Below are positions 11,987 through 21,851 of a stretch of DNA of 64,000 nt, piece after piece (position 1 is the stretch's first letter; every line of letters begins with the position of its first letter). A model generated the notes under the pieces. It was given only the letters and a program-made list of their open reading frames with translations. It was not told the DNA's origin and searched no databases. The position numbers and the translations under genes were made by a program. Origin of the DNA: Selaginella moellendorffii (taxonomy: Eukaryota > Streptophyta > Lycopodiopsida > Selaginellales > Selaginellaceae); the NCBI RefSeq assembly GCF_000143415.4, contig NW_003314286.1, positions 1,365,129 to 1,429,128 of the forward strand, read 5' to 3'.

Positions 11987-12520
11987 CTTGTTATAAAAAT
12001 AAACTTGAAAAATAAATATTAGATAAACTAGTGTTAAATGAACCCCTTGATAGTACTCCTGAAAGGGTCACTAATTTATTTAAACAAAGACCCTTTACTA
12101 CTTGTATGATTTTTCATTTCTTAGAAGAATCTTTATGTCAAAACTTTCTATTGCAATAGCACCAATAAGTCATTGTTAACACAAAGACCACCACCCAAGA
12201 AATGGAGAATGTTAATCCAAAAATATCAAGAACACTTATATATGTGGCCAACTTTATCACATACCGAACACCAAATATTATAGCCACAACCATATCCTCA
12301 TCTTAGCCTTTAAACATAAGTAACAGCAGCTTTATTGAAATATGTCTATCTCCCACCAATAGTGGAGCTGAAATACATGCAATAACAAGTGGAACAAATG
12401 ATATCTTATAACATTGTGTAAGTTGAAGAATATTGTCAAGGGTGGCAGAAGAAAGTACATGCATTAGTCCTACAAAATTTTGATGAAGTGTTGGCCACAA
12501 CAGTCCTAATTTGGTATAAA
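11880..12520 (-). mobile_element. Decayed Ty3/gypsy gag-region relic
   Basis: The sequence aligns by eye with 63.27-63.98 kb in the same orientation. Shared features include the phrases around AGCAATA-AAGATAAACTCGAA, TGAACCCCTTGAT and GGGTCACT, and a minus-strand peptide at 12303-12500 that starts MWPTLHQNFVGL, against MLWPTLSQDLVGL at 63.9 kb. Nearly all differences are C-to-T or G-to-A in this copy. A 27-base A run (about 11957-11983) interrupts it. Confidence 0.75.
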
Positions 12521-12544
12521 TGAATTTATATTATAGTTTTTCTT

Positions 12545-13225
12545 TACCAATTTATTAGTTTACCTTGTTTGGCCTTAATTAAGTTCCTTTGTTAAGGTTC
12601 TCGCCTTGTACCAATTATTACTTTGTCCTACTTGGATTTAATCTTGGATTCAATTACTCACTACACAAATAATGAGGTGTTAACCTCCATTTACAAATTC
12701 CAAACTCTCTCTCCCCCTAAGTTAAATTAAATTTAAGGTTTGGCTACACTTCTTGCATTCATAAGTAGCCAAGCATATCAAACTTTTAAATTTCTAACAT
12801 CCCTTGATACAACAAAACTTTGATTATAAAACCTTTTAAATTCCAAACCTTAAATACATTTTATACTTCAGAACCTTAAGGGAAAACATTGTGGCTTAAT
12901 GGCTTGATATGGGTACCTTTTACTCTCCCACCTTTATCCCAAAGGGAAAGCTTAAACTTTTAGAAAGGAGCAAGGATTAATAGGCTATATAATACTTAAA
13001 TGGAGCACCACTTTACTTAAGTTATAAGCATTATAATCAATTTCCCTTCCTTTATTTTTTAACACTTTTTTGAGAGGCATCTTTGGCACCCCTAGAGTCC
13101 ATATTCACTCACACCCAAGGACACTAAACCTTAGTCCTAACCTTAATTTAATTTGAAAGCATGATTAGAGTTCAAGATTAAGTCTTTAGCCTCCCTATCA
13201 TTATTACATTTTTGGAACCCCTTGT
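12545..13225 (+). mobile_element. Decayed LTR-like repeat, inverted copy of 54209-54944
   Basis: Reads along its whole length as the reverse complement of 54.21-54.9 kb. Matching blocks include TACTTTGTCCTACTTGG, GGCTACACTTCTT, ATGGGTACC and TTTTGGAACCCC. This copy has lost most of its G and C by transitions. The 54-kb copy follows a purine tract and starts TGTAAGCC, consistent with an LTR. Confidence 0.75.
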
Positions 13226-14660
13226 CATCTCTTACCCCCCCCTAAAAAAAAAAAATCTAATCAAATATAAAGATTAATAGCAAGGCAAGAGGAGTTGTTC
13301 CATATGTAATTAATGCCACCATCAATTAAGTTTAATTGTTTAACAACAACTATATGGCATTGAGAAAATGCACTAATTACTATTCCAAAGTCAAAGGATG
13401 AGGAGGCTGTTACTCCACCATGATAATGAATGAAAAAAAGAAAAAAATTGAAAAGATAAAAGAAAATAAAAATCTATACAATATAAAAACTACATTCAAA
13501 TTAAAAACACGATTTTAAATAATTTTCAGGATAATCAAAATTGCCCCTTATATTCACCAATGTGAGTGTATAAAATATAGAAATGGAATATAAAATATGT
13601 ATATTCAATTAATCCCAAAACCATAATTTATATGCAAAAGCGAGTGGTCCAAATTGAAACCAATCCAATAATTATTAAAAATCTACTACATTAATATTAA
13701 TATACACACAATTGGACCTTATAGTGTTAATTATTTAGCTTCACTTTATTTTTAATTAAATATAATAATTAATTTAATATATTATTATAAACTATTTTTA
13801 AAAAAAAATAATTTGTATTGATTTTTTATTAACTGTATATGCTCAGCAAAACCACTTCTTATAACTATCACTTGATAGAGCCCTCCAAAAGAAGCACATT
13901 AGCATGACTATAGAGGAAGTTGAGGGAAGATAAATTTTGAACTTACATTTTAAATTGTAACATTGAAATAGCCTCTTTAACAAAAAAAAACTTTTAAATT
14001 TATCATATATCTTAATGAAAAGTGCATTTTTCTCACTTGAAATTATGAACCAAACCAAGGCTATTGAAACAAATATTTGCTATTAAGAAGGATGGCATTA
14101 AAAAATCAAAAAAGTATTCACATTTAAGTGTTTTTACTTCTTAGTGGTAACTTAACTACTTTTATTAATATATATTTGTTATTGCTACTAAGGCATAGTT
14201 ACAATACTTGGAAAGGGTGGCTGTTTAGAGGTGGGATTCTTTAATACTCCACTTACAGTGTGAGTGAGGCCTTTTAGTTTAAGGCCAACATCTAGCTCAA
14301 TAAGCATGTTATGTGGCTTGACACAACCCATCCTAAGATTTGCCCAATGCTTGCATCCATCAACAATTGGTATAACTCCTAACCAATGCCAGCATCCCTG
14401 TGCCTAATGTGCTAAGTGCCTAGTAGACAGCTTCTCATTAGCATAAAATTTCTTGTGTGACAACTAAATCTATAGTTTTAAATCAGAATAAAAAGGAGAA
14501 TATGCTTAAAGCCCTAGATAATCTTTTATATTTTATTTTAATTCAAGGTAGGTTCGTTTGGTAAACTAATTTTTAGATTTGATTTTAATTTGAATTTAAC
14601 AATATTTGATATTGTAAGATATTTATAAAAGTTCATAATCTGTTTATACTAGTTTCAAAA
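13226..14660. other. AT-rich intergenic DNA with repeat traces
   Basis: No gene seen. Contains the repeat at 13567-13710 (listed separately), several A/T runs and short minus-strand ORFs without recognisable similarity. Confidence 0.55.
13567..13710 (+). repeat. Dispersed repeat, partner of 51846-51985
   Basis: Shares an ordered series of blocks with 51.85-51.98 kb: an AATTA(A/G)CCCAAAA block, a TTATAT-AAAAG-GA-TGG block, AAACCAAT, and CTACNNTAATATTA. The 13.6-kb copy is the more AT-rich. Confidence 0.6.
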
Positions 14661-16376
14661 ATGAAGTTTAATATTTACACGAGTGCATTTTTTCTTTTCT
14701 ATTTTATTATTCGAATTGTTTCTCACAACATTTCTGGAACCATAACATTTGGTGATTCATCACTAGATGTTGGTATAAATAATTACTTAAATGCTGCACC
14801 TACAAGCCATTGTAATAATCCTCCCTATGGTAGGATTTTTGATACTGGAAAGCCCAGTGGAAGATTTAGTGATGGAGAACTAATAAGTGACATAATTAGT
14901 AATCAAATCTAACTTTCTTTCTATTATTGATAGTCTATTTTTGTGAAGCAAAAATGTTGGGATTGCCATCGAGTTTCTGAAAGCTTCCTTGGAATGTGCA
15001 ACAGGCTGCCTCCACAAGCTCTTGGAGCGAAGACATACCAACGTAGAAAGCTCTGCCAGAATTATAGGTGCTCAAGCGAGAACGCAGTCGAGGAGGAGGT
15101 GGCGGTCGCGCTGCCAGACGAGGAGGCAGCGGAGGAATCCATCGCCACCTTGGGTGGCGGCGGAAGCAGCACCGCCAAATTCCTGCATCTCCCGGTACAT
15201 TTCCAGCGACCGGTCGGGATGCCCGGTTTGGGCATATGCTGCTACCATCGCCGACCACGTCGCGACGTTCCTCTCCTCCATCTCCGCACCTTCCATATCC
15301 ATGCCTAGAGAACAGTCCAGTCTTGAGCTGAGCTCATAGGTGAAAGCGAGAAGGTGATACATACTTGACAATGCCTGTCAGTAGCTTGCGGTCTTGCTCT
15401 TCTTTCCAAACTTTGGTCTCTTTCAGGGCCGCGTATTTATTGTAAGCGACGCTGGGGAATAGCGACGTGGAAGGATTCTCGTTCAGATTTTTCACCTGTT
15501 AAGGACCTTCCATTACCTTATTTAGATCCAACAGCTAAAGGGGACAATTTGAAATTTGGCATAAGTTTTGCGTCAGGAGGACCTGGACTATTAAATTCTA
15601 CATCAGAGTTACAAAATGTTGCAAAAGTTAATCTTCAAATATCTTGGTTTAGAGAATATAAGGATAAGCTTAAAATAGTTTTGGGCACTGAACAAAAAGC
15701 AACCCAATTTCTTAATGATGCTCTTTATTTTATTGGAGAGGGATCAAATGATTATGCTTTCAAGTCATTAAATCTAGCAGAAAGTCTAACAAGCATAGAA
15801 GATTTTAGAAATAAACTTATATCTAATTATAAAACCTATATAGAGGTAAGCATATAAATTTTACATTTAGATTCTAAAAGGTTCCTCTCAGGATATTTAT
15901 TCAATTGGTGGGCGAAAGTTTGTAATCTATGGTTTAACACCCATTGGTTGTTCTCCTGGATTGATTACTTATAATCCTTTAACAAGGAGTTGTGTTGATT
16001 TCTTAAACAATCAAGCACAAGAATTTAATGCATATTTAGTCCAGCTATCCAAGGAACTACCTGGATCCCAATTCATATACCTTGATAACTATGCTATTTT
16101 CATGGATATTATTCAAAATAAATTCAAATATGGTAAGATGTTACTTATTTAGATCTAAGTCTTTATCTTTCTTCAGGATTTCAAGTAATAAACCGAGGTT
16201 GCTGTGGAACTGGACTTATAGAATTTGGCCAGCTTTGCAACCCACTTGTTGGTGCATGTGACGATGGTTCATTATATGTCTATTTTGATGCAGCCCATGG
16301 AAGCCTTGCAACATATAATATAACTGCAACAAAACTTAGAGCTCAGCTTGAATCTGAATTTGGAGTTATGTTTTAA
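14661..16376 (+). CDS. GDSL esterase/lipase with a foreign fragment in intron 1
   Basis: Secreted lipase/esterase of the SGNH/GDSL family. Exons 14661-14898, 15487-15845, 15892-16132 and 16177-16376 close in phase to 345 aa, the normal family size. Residues 1-25 or so form a signal peptide. Block I reads TFGDSSLDVG with the nucleophile Ser; GLTPIGCSP, the CCGTG motif and C-terminal FDAAH (Asp/His of the triad) follow. The join across intron 1 (588 nt) is the least certain step: donor GTAATC at 14899, acceptor TTCAG at 15482-15486. It is supported by phase closure and by continuity into DLPLPYLDP. The intron contains a GC-rich reversed PPR fragment. The exons are far more AT-rich than neighbouring genes, yet the frame is open. 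Confidence 0.75.
14949..15486 (-). pseudogene. PPR gene fragment plus an unrelated exon-like piece, inside the GDSL intron
   Basis: A GC-rich block set in AT-rich DNA. On the minus strand, about 15300-15100 encodes PPR-type residues (MEERNVATWSAMVAAYAQTG, then EMYREMQEFG). Further minus-strand PPR-like sequence (GMSSLQELVEAACC) follows in another frame. The right part (about 15380-15486, minus) is a separate open stretch containing NKYAALKETKVW that ends at a GTATGT donor-like site; I do not recognise its parent gene. No long terminal repeats or inverted ends were seen. Confidence 0.65.
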
Positions 16377-16518
16377 CTCAACGCTGTAAGTTTTTATTTT
16401 TAAGCATGCCCATGGCCTGCAATGTATACCTGGTTGGATTCCTAGCATCTCCGCTTTTTTTGGTTTCTTTTTTCTTTTTTTATTGTGACTAAAATTGATG
16501 TATACAGTCGACCCATAA

Positions 16519-18723
16519 TCAGTTTTTATTTTTGAGTTTAACTACCAAACGTGCGGTTTCTTTTCCACATCCCAATTCCTCCTGAGTAACACAAGCTCCT
16601 ATATAAGTTGTCCAGGCAACCCGATCGGCCTCAAAAGGCATGTTTTCAATCAGATCCCGTGCCTCATCCAGTTTGCCAACCCTTCCATACAAATCAATCA
16701 AGCACATGTAATGGTCCACCAGGGCCTCGATATTGTGATCGCCAACCATGGAGACAAAATAACTACAACCATCATCCAAAAGCCCTGCATGGCTACAACC
16801 AAAGAGAATGCTGATGAAGCTGACTTGGTTGGGGAGCATCCCATCCAGGATCATCTCTTTAAACACATCCCCACCATCACAACCATGTCCTTGCTGGGCA
16901 TATGCCACCACCATCGCTGTCCAGCAAACAATGTCCTTGTCGCGAATCTCGTCGAAAAGTCGCTTCGCATCTTGCAAGTTTCCATACTTCCCGTACAAGT
17001 TGATGAGCGCGGTTCTCGTCACCAGATTCTGCGTGGCTCCGGTCGAGAGCATCCGATCGTGAATCGCCTTTCCCTGCGAGAGCCCGTTGCAGATCGAGCA
17101 CGCTGTCAAGAGGTTCGCGAAGCTCGTCTGGTTGAGCTTGAGGCCCTCCAAGTCCATTTCGCGGTGGATCTCGAATGCTTCCTTGCTTCGACCGCATTGT
17201 AACAGCGCTGTGGCCATGGCGTTCCACAGGGCGATGTTGTGGCGAGCGCCTGGGATGGACTTGAGAACTTGGCGAGCATCGCAGCCTCGATCGCTCCGAC
17301 CGTACATGCCAACCAGAGAAATGGCTGCCACCACGTCGAGCTTGGTTCCAGCCTCCATCATCCTCTTGTGTATCTTGATGCCCTCGCAAATACCACAAGC
17401 GTCCAGGATGGAGGCAAAGCTTGCGGCATCCGGTCGGATGCCCTCCAAGTCAAGCCCACGAAACAAAACCCACGCTCGCTGGAAATCCCCACTCTGGGCA
17501 TAAGCTGCGATCATCGTGTTCCACGAAACCACGTCGCGTTTCTCTAACTGATCAAAAATGGCTTTTGCGTTGCAAACACTGCCACCTTTAGCGTGCATGC
17601 TGATCAAGCTATTGCCGAGAAACAAATCCGACTTTAAGAGCCCAGAAGCAGCGATCCTCTCGTTTAGAGCCAGCCTTTCCGATCGATGTAAGCTCGAGCA
17701 AGCCTCGATAAGAATAAGATAAGTCACCCTACTCGGGGGCGTGCCTTCCAGATTCATATAGTTGAAAAGGTGGGCTGCCTCGTGGCTGTAACCATTGTGG
17801 GCATAGGCCGAGATCATCGAATTCCAAGCTATGGTGTCTCTCTTCTCTAAGGATTCAAACGCTTCCCAGGATTGTTTCACGGATCCACATTTTCCATACA
17901 TGTTGACGATCGAGCTCTCCACGACACTGTCAGCCTCCATTCCAAAGGATAGCACGTATCTGCGATGAATCTTTTCACCCAGGATCGAGCTTTGGAGACG
18001 AGAGCAAGCATCCAAGAGTATGACAAATGTAACGCTGGTAAGTTTCACACCCTCTAGATCCATTCTCCACAAGAGCTGGAGAGCTTTTTGCGGATGCCCG
18101 TTTTGGGCATATGCTGTCATGAGAGAGTTCCAGGAGACAGTATCCCTGAGAGAAAATCGGAAGAACACTGCCGTGGCCTCGTCCAATCTTCCCTTCTTTC
18201 CATACATGTTGACGAGGGTGTTGCCAATCACGGCGTTGGAATCCATCCCAGACGCAAGAATTCTGCCGTGGATCGCGATGCCCCTGGTGAGATCCCCAAT
18301 CCTCGCGCAAATCGCCACGACCGAGCTGAGAACGAACGCATCCGGCTTCACACCCTCGAGCTCCATCTTCCAGAAGAGCTCCAGCGCCTGGACATCGCGA
18401 TTCTCCTTGGCATAGGCGGAGATGATGAGCGTAAAGGAGAAGACATTGGGCTCCAGGATCTGATCGAAGACAGCGCGGGCATGATCGAGGCTGTGACACC
18501 GGCCATACATTTGGATGAGGAGATTGGCAACGAATGTGATCTTGTGGTGGCCACAGCGGACGATGTGAGCGTGGACACGCTGACCTTGGAGTAGCGAGTT
18601 GGAGCTGCCGCATTCCTTGAGGAGAAGCTCGTAGCTGCGAAATTCCACGCGCTGTTGCTGTTCAAGCCAGTCGATTGCGTGAGGCAGCCCATGATCTAGG
18701 CTTGGAACGAGTGTTTCTGTCAT
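16519..18723 (-). CDS. Pentatricopeptide repeat protein (PLS class, E-type end)
   Basis: RNA-binding protein, most likely organellar, acting on a specific transcript (editing, splicing or stability). It is a single exon of 734 aa. Tandem repeats of about 31-36 aa run from residue 45 or so to the end, with typical units such as DTVSWNSLMTAYAQNG, NTLVNMYGKKG and DIVCWTAMVVAYAQQG. The C-terminal AWTTYIGAC region looks like a short E motif; no DYW deaminase domain follows. No organelle-targeting peptide is obvious in the first 40 residues, so an upstream exon is possible, but the ATG at 18723 lies only 54 bp from a tRNA gene. Target unknown. Confidence 0.9.
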   Translation of the reverse strand: MTETLVPSLDHGLPHAIDWLEQQQRVEFRSYELLLKECGSSNSLLQGQRVHAHIVRCGHHKITFVANLLIQMYGRCHSLDHARAVFDQILEPNVFSFTLIISAYAKENRDVQALELFWKMELEGVKPDAFVLSSVVAICARIGDLTRGIAIHGRILASGMDSNAVIGNTLVNMYGKKGRLDEATAVFFRFSLRDTVSWNSLMTAYAQNGHPQKALQLLWRMDLEGVKLTSVTFVILLDACSRLQSSILGEKIHRRYVLSFGMEADSVVESSIVNMYGKCGSVKQSWEAFESLEKRDTIAWNSMISAYAHNGYSHEAAHLFNYMNLEGTPPSRVTYLILIEACSSLHRSERLALNERIAASGLLKSDLFLGNSLISMHAKGGSVCNAKAIFDQLEKRDVVSWNTMIAAYAQSGDFQRAWVLFRGLDLEGIRPDAASFASILDACGICEGIKIHKRMMEAGTKLDVVAAISLVGMYGRSDRGCDARQVLKSIPGARHNIALWNAMATALLQCGRSKEAFEIHREMDLEGLKLNQTSFANLLTACSICNGLSQGKAIHDRMLSTGATQNLVTRTALINLYGKYGNLQDAKRLFDEIRDKDIVCWTAMVVAYAQQGHGCDGGDVFKEMILDGMLPNQVSFISILFGCSHAGLLDDGCSYFVSMVGDHNIEALVDHYMCLIDLYGRVGKLDEARDLIENMPFEADRVAWTTYIGACVTQEELGCGKETARLVVKLKNKN

Positions 18724-18777
18724 ACCCTAAACCACTCCCGCGCTATTTAAAATTTATCAAAAAAGACCAAAAGATAT

Positions 18778-18850
18778 TGGAGGTGAGGGGCATCGATCCC
18801 CTTACCTATCGCATGCGAAGCGATCGCTCTACCATTTGAGCTACACCCCC
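18778..18850 (-). tRNA. tRNA-Ala, anticodon CGC
   Basis: 73 nt on the minus strand. The acceptor stem is GGGGGTG/CACCTCC with one G-U pair, the A box is TAGCTCAAATGG, the anticodon loop is TTCGCAT, and the discriminator is A. The T loop reads ATCGATG instead of the usual TTCGANN, a deviation in the B box, so activity is likely but not certain. Confidence 0.8.
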
Positions 18851-18925
18851 TTTACAATATGAAATATAATAATAACTTTAAAATTAATTTATTAATGATA
18901 ATAGTAAATATATGAAATTATGCAA

Positions 18926-18997
18926 AGGTCCTACCGAGATTTGAACTCGGGCTACTGGATTCAGAGTCCAATGTCCTGACCACTAGACCATAGGACC
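18926..18997 (-). tRNA. tRNA-Gln, anticodon CTG
   Basis: 72 nt on the minus strand with all arms intact: acceptor GGTCCTA/TAGGACC, A box TGGTCTAGTGG, anticodon loop CTCTGAA, and a perfect B box GAGTTCAAATC. Discriminator T. Confidence 0.93.
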
Positions 18998-19448
18998 AGT
19001 TTCATATTGTATTTAATCAATTAAGATAATCCAACCAGCTAACAAAAATTTCAATTCTGGAGGATCAATCTCCGATGGTAAAGCGATGTTGGTTAGCAAG
19101 AAGGGCAAGGTAGAAAATCTGAACCAGCAAGAAGTAGACTTTCCATTGGGCTTCTTGTAGTTTTCTTACTACTACACAAGAAATGAAAGGGAAAAGAGTA
19201 AAAGACTGCTGCTCTGGGGCAAAGTCTTCTATCCTAGCACAATTCATATGTAGGGGCATGTAATGAACAGCGAGCAAGATTCACAAGGAACCTGAAGTTC
19301 ACGCCCTGCATCCCATATGTGATGAAATTTGGTTCAAAATGATTGAAAGAATATAAAGCATTTGGTAACTTTTGAAACAATTTTGAAGGACCAAACTAAC
19401 ATTAGCATTTATCCAAATTATAAATGCTCAACATAAAATTTCAGCAAA

Positions 19449-19500
19449 TGGAGGCGAGGGGCATGCAAAGCGATTGCTCTACCATCTGAGCTACACCTCT
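19449..19500 (-). pseudogene. tRNA-Ala relic 1 (T arm and 3' anticodon stem deleted)
   Basis: Minus strand: starts GAGGTGTAGCTCAGATGG and runs to the anticodon region TTTGCATGC (TGC). It then jumps directly to the 3' acceptor side, CCCCTCGCCTCC. The sequence between is missing. Confidence 0.75.
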
Positions 19501-19568
19501 TTTGAGATTATACTCACATAATAACAAAAAAAAGTATCAACTACATTTTCTTTCTTCAATCAATAAAA

Positions 19569-19602
19569 TGGAAGCGAGGGGCGTCAATCCCCTTACACCC
19601 CC
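19569..19602 (-). pseudogene. tRNA-Ala relic 2 (D and anticodon arms deleted)
   Basis: Minus strand: the acceptor GGGGGTGTA is followed at once by the T arm AAGGGGATTGACGCCCC and the 3' acceptor side CTCGCTTCC. It is the complementary deletion to relic 1. Confidence 0.75.
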
Positions 19603-19659
19603 TTTCAGAGATTGTACTCTAATACTTAATTTATATCAGCAATCTCATGCATCATCAAA

Positions 19660-19711
19660 TGGAAGTGGCATTGATCACCTTATCGCATGCAAAGCGATCA
19701 CTCTACCATCC
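19660..19711 (-). pseudogene. tRNA-Ala relic 3 (5' acceptor lost)
   Basis: Minus strand: begins inside the D arm (ATGGTAGAG), keeps the anticodon loop TTTGCAT and a degraded T arm (GGTGATCAATGCC), and ends CACTTCCA. Confidence 0.7.
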
Positions 19712-19792
19712 CTTCTCTCTCCTAATCCAATATAACAAGAAATTTCAATAAACATCTTGCATTTAACAAAGAGGGTTTAGGGTTCTTGCGAG

Positions 19793-20407
19793 ATGGCGAG
19801 GAGGAAGAAAAGGAAGCGGGCGAATGCAAGCGGTCGACCAGAGGTAGCTCCTTCCATTGATGCCTTAAATGCGCGGGACGATCAGCAATCCAAGCAAATG
19901 GTCGTTTACGCCGACACGTCCGGTTTCCTTGGGCGCCAAGAAGAGGAAGCAAAAGAGGGTCAAGAAGTGAAAGAGGAAGAGGTGTTGATGTTGGAGCTAA
20001 ACCCAGTATCAGATCCAGTAGAAGAAGACGATGACGACGACGACGACGAAGAAGAAGAAGAAGACGACGAAGAAGAACAACTCCCAGGCTCGAGCAAACG
20101 ATCGCCCAGTCGCTCCAAGGCTCTGAAAAGGACGAGGACGTACAAGACCGGCATCTATCCGTGCAGCATTTGCGAGCGAGTTTTCAAGTATAGTTGGCAC
20201 CTCAAGAACCATCAGCTCGTCCACTCCGATGAGGTAACTTGCCACTTCGCCTCGGATCTGGTCTAAATCGTTGGTTGATTTCGCTAGAGACGCTTCCGGT
20301 GCCAGTTCCCTGGCTGCGATCGAACGTACAAGCGGAGGGGCGATGTCAACGTACACATGAAAAGGAGCCATCGGCTGTCTGTCCGCAAGAGAATCAAGTC
20401 GTCGTAG
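19793..20407 (+). CDS. C2H2 zinc-finger protein with an acidic stretch
   Basis: Probable nucleic-acid-binding nuclear protein. Exons 19793-20233 and 20288-20407 join in phase 0 to 186 aa. The start MARRKKRKR is a basic, NLS-like cluster. A run of Asp and Glu (about residues 77-96) is encoded by GAC/GAA triplet repeats. The first finger is CSIC-x12-H-x3-H; the second, in exon 2, is C-x4-C-x12-H-x4-H. The acidic tract followed by two fingers could act as a regulator, but the target is unknown. TTTAGGGTT lies just upstream of the start. Without the intron the frame would stop 10 codons later, so splicing is needed for finger 2. Confidence 0.82.
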
Positions 20408-20628
20408 AAGTTCCAAGAGCTCCTGAAAGTTTATTACGAAGATCCACTATTCGTACGTACTTCTGTAGCTAGGATTGTTTTCCTGACGAAACTAGCGTTT
20501 CATTCAGCTTGTAGGGAGATTCTAGAGTGAGCGAGCACACCAGGGATGGGACTTCGTCACCTGCGAGGGGAAGCAGCTGTTATAGTCTTTAGAGAAATCA
20601 AAACACTCTTCTTCTTACCTTCTTGACA

Positions 20629-21327
20629 CTAGACTTTGTCAGCCTCCGGTGGTGTGGCATTTCGGTCGCTGAAATCTCCGTCCTGCGTCCACTTGCCATA
20701 CTTCTCTCGCATCTTCCGGTTGAGCTCCGCGGCATGGCTGTCGTTGGCCTTGGCAGAGCGAGCCTCGGACTCCTCCTGGACCTTGGCCAGCTCCTGGGCC
20801 CTGTGCGCGTTCTTGGACTCGAGATCCTCGTAGAAGTTCTCGTAGCTGCAGTGGTGGACGATGAAGGCCAGCACCAGGACCATCATCTGTACGCACAGCA
20901 TGATCATGAAGAGGATGGCGTCGACCCGCATGAGAATTCTCGTGTTGTCGACGCTCCGCTTGGACTTGAGGTGCTGCTCGACCAGCTCCTGCTTGATGAA
21001 AAGCGCCAGGGAGCCGGATCCAAGGCCGCCCATGGAGAGGCCCAGCGCCAGGAAGTGGTATGAGAAGCAGCTGTCGAAGGGGAAGCAGCCCAAGAGCCCC
21101 GAGAGGAAGGTGAGCGCAGCAACGAGGATGAATCCCCAGCCCGCCCACGTCGGATTCAGCCGGATGGCGACGATCGCCGCGACGGAGACGATGGCGCCGA
21201 TCATGACGAAGTAATTGAGGAAGCGCAGGAACTTCCTGAGGCACACCGCCATGCTCCCCCGTCCAGGGCGGCGAGAGTTACCCCCGCCGTGGAGCTTATG
21301 TAGCTTGTGTTGGAAATCGAGCGTCAT
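20629..21327 (-). CDS. Four-helix membrane protein of unknown function
   Basis: 232 aa, single exon. Four hydrophobic segments are visible at about residues 37-56, 62-82, 90-110 and 135-155, followed by a charged, coiled-coil-like tail rich in E, K, A and R. The overall layout recalls tetraspanin-like proteins, but I do not see the CCG signature, so I leave the function open. The start could be at 21327 or at the second ATG at 21252 (MAVCLRKF), which lies just before helix 1. Confidence 0.75.
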   Translation of the reverse strand: MTLDFQHKLHKLHGGGNSRRPGRGSMAVCLRKFLRFLNYFVMIGAIVSVAAIVAIRLNPTWAGWGFILVAALTFLSGLLGCFPFDSCFSYHFLALGLSMGGLGSGSLALFIKQELVEQHLKSKRSVDNTRILMRVDAILFMIMLCVQMMVLVLAFIVHHCSYENFYEDLESKNAHRAQELAKVQEESEARSAKANDSHAAELNRKMREKYGKWTQDGDFSDRNATPPEADKV

Positions 21328-21851
21328 GGTATCTCACAGTGGAAAAGAAAGGATTTTCCCGGTCTGCAAGAAGATTTCCATTAGTTCTCGAGAAGACCAA
21401 GCGGCAAAACGGAGAAATCCGTGGCAAGGAGGAACATTTTGGAAATGCGGCAGTGCAGGGGACGATTTCCAAGAGAATCTCGAGATGAAAGGAAAGAGGA
21501 CAAGCAAGAAGCGCCTAGATCCACCTAAATCCTTGCAAGAAAGCGCGAGCGCATGCCATACCTCTAGATCTTGGAGCCGAACCCTTGACGAGAATTCTCC
21601 TTCGCAAGCGCGGATCTCCTCTCTCTCAACTAAGAGCCCTAAAAAGAAACGCTCTCTATCCTAGCCGTTGGAAGGGAGACGTTTAAACCATGGAGAATCA
21701 TTTGAAATGCTAGGGTTTATGATACTCTGGTTCTAGGGCTTGTTGCTGGCGATGGAATCACGCGGCAAATTCGTGGGCGGTAGAATCACCAGGCATGGCC
21801 AAGATTCCAGTGCGATGCTCCAAGAAGTCATGGATTTGAGAACCCATCTCT
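21328..21851. other. Intergenic DNA between the membrane-protein gene and uL5c
   Basis: No gene seen. It must hold the promoter of the membrane-protein gene and the 3' UTR of the uL5c gene. Confidence 0.5.

Noticed and set aside
14661-16376. GDSL gene called a pseudogene because of the internal stop at 14910
   Set aside because: A donor at 14899 precedes that stop, and all four exons close in phase with catalytic motifs intact.
19449-19711. Three additional functional tRNA genes
   Set aside because: Each lacks one or more arms needed for the cloverleaf.
20009-20416. Minus-strand ORF opposite the zinc-finger gene
   Set aside because: Its Phe/Val run is the reverse reading of the acidic GAC/GAA tract.
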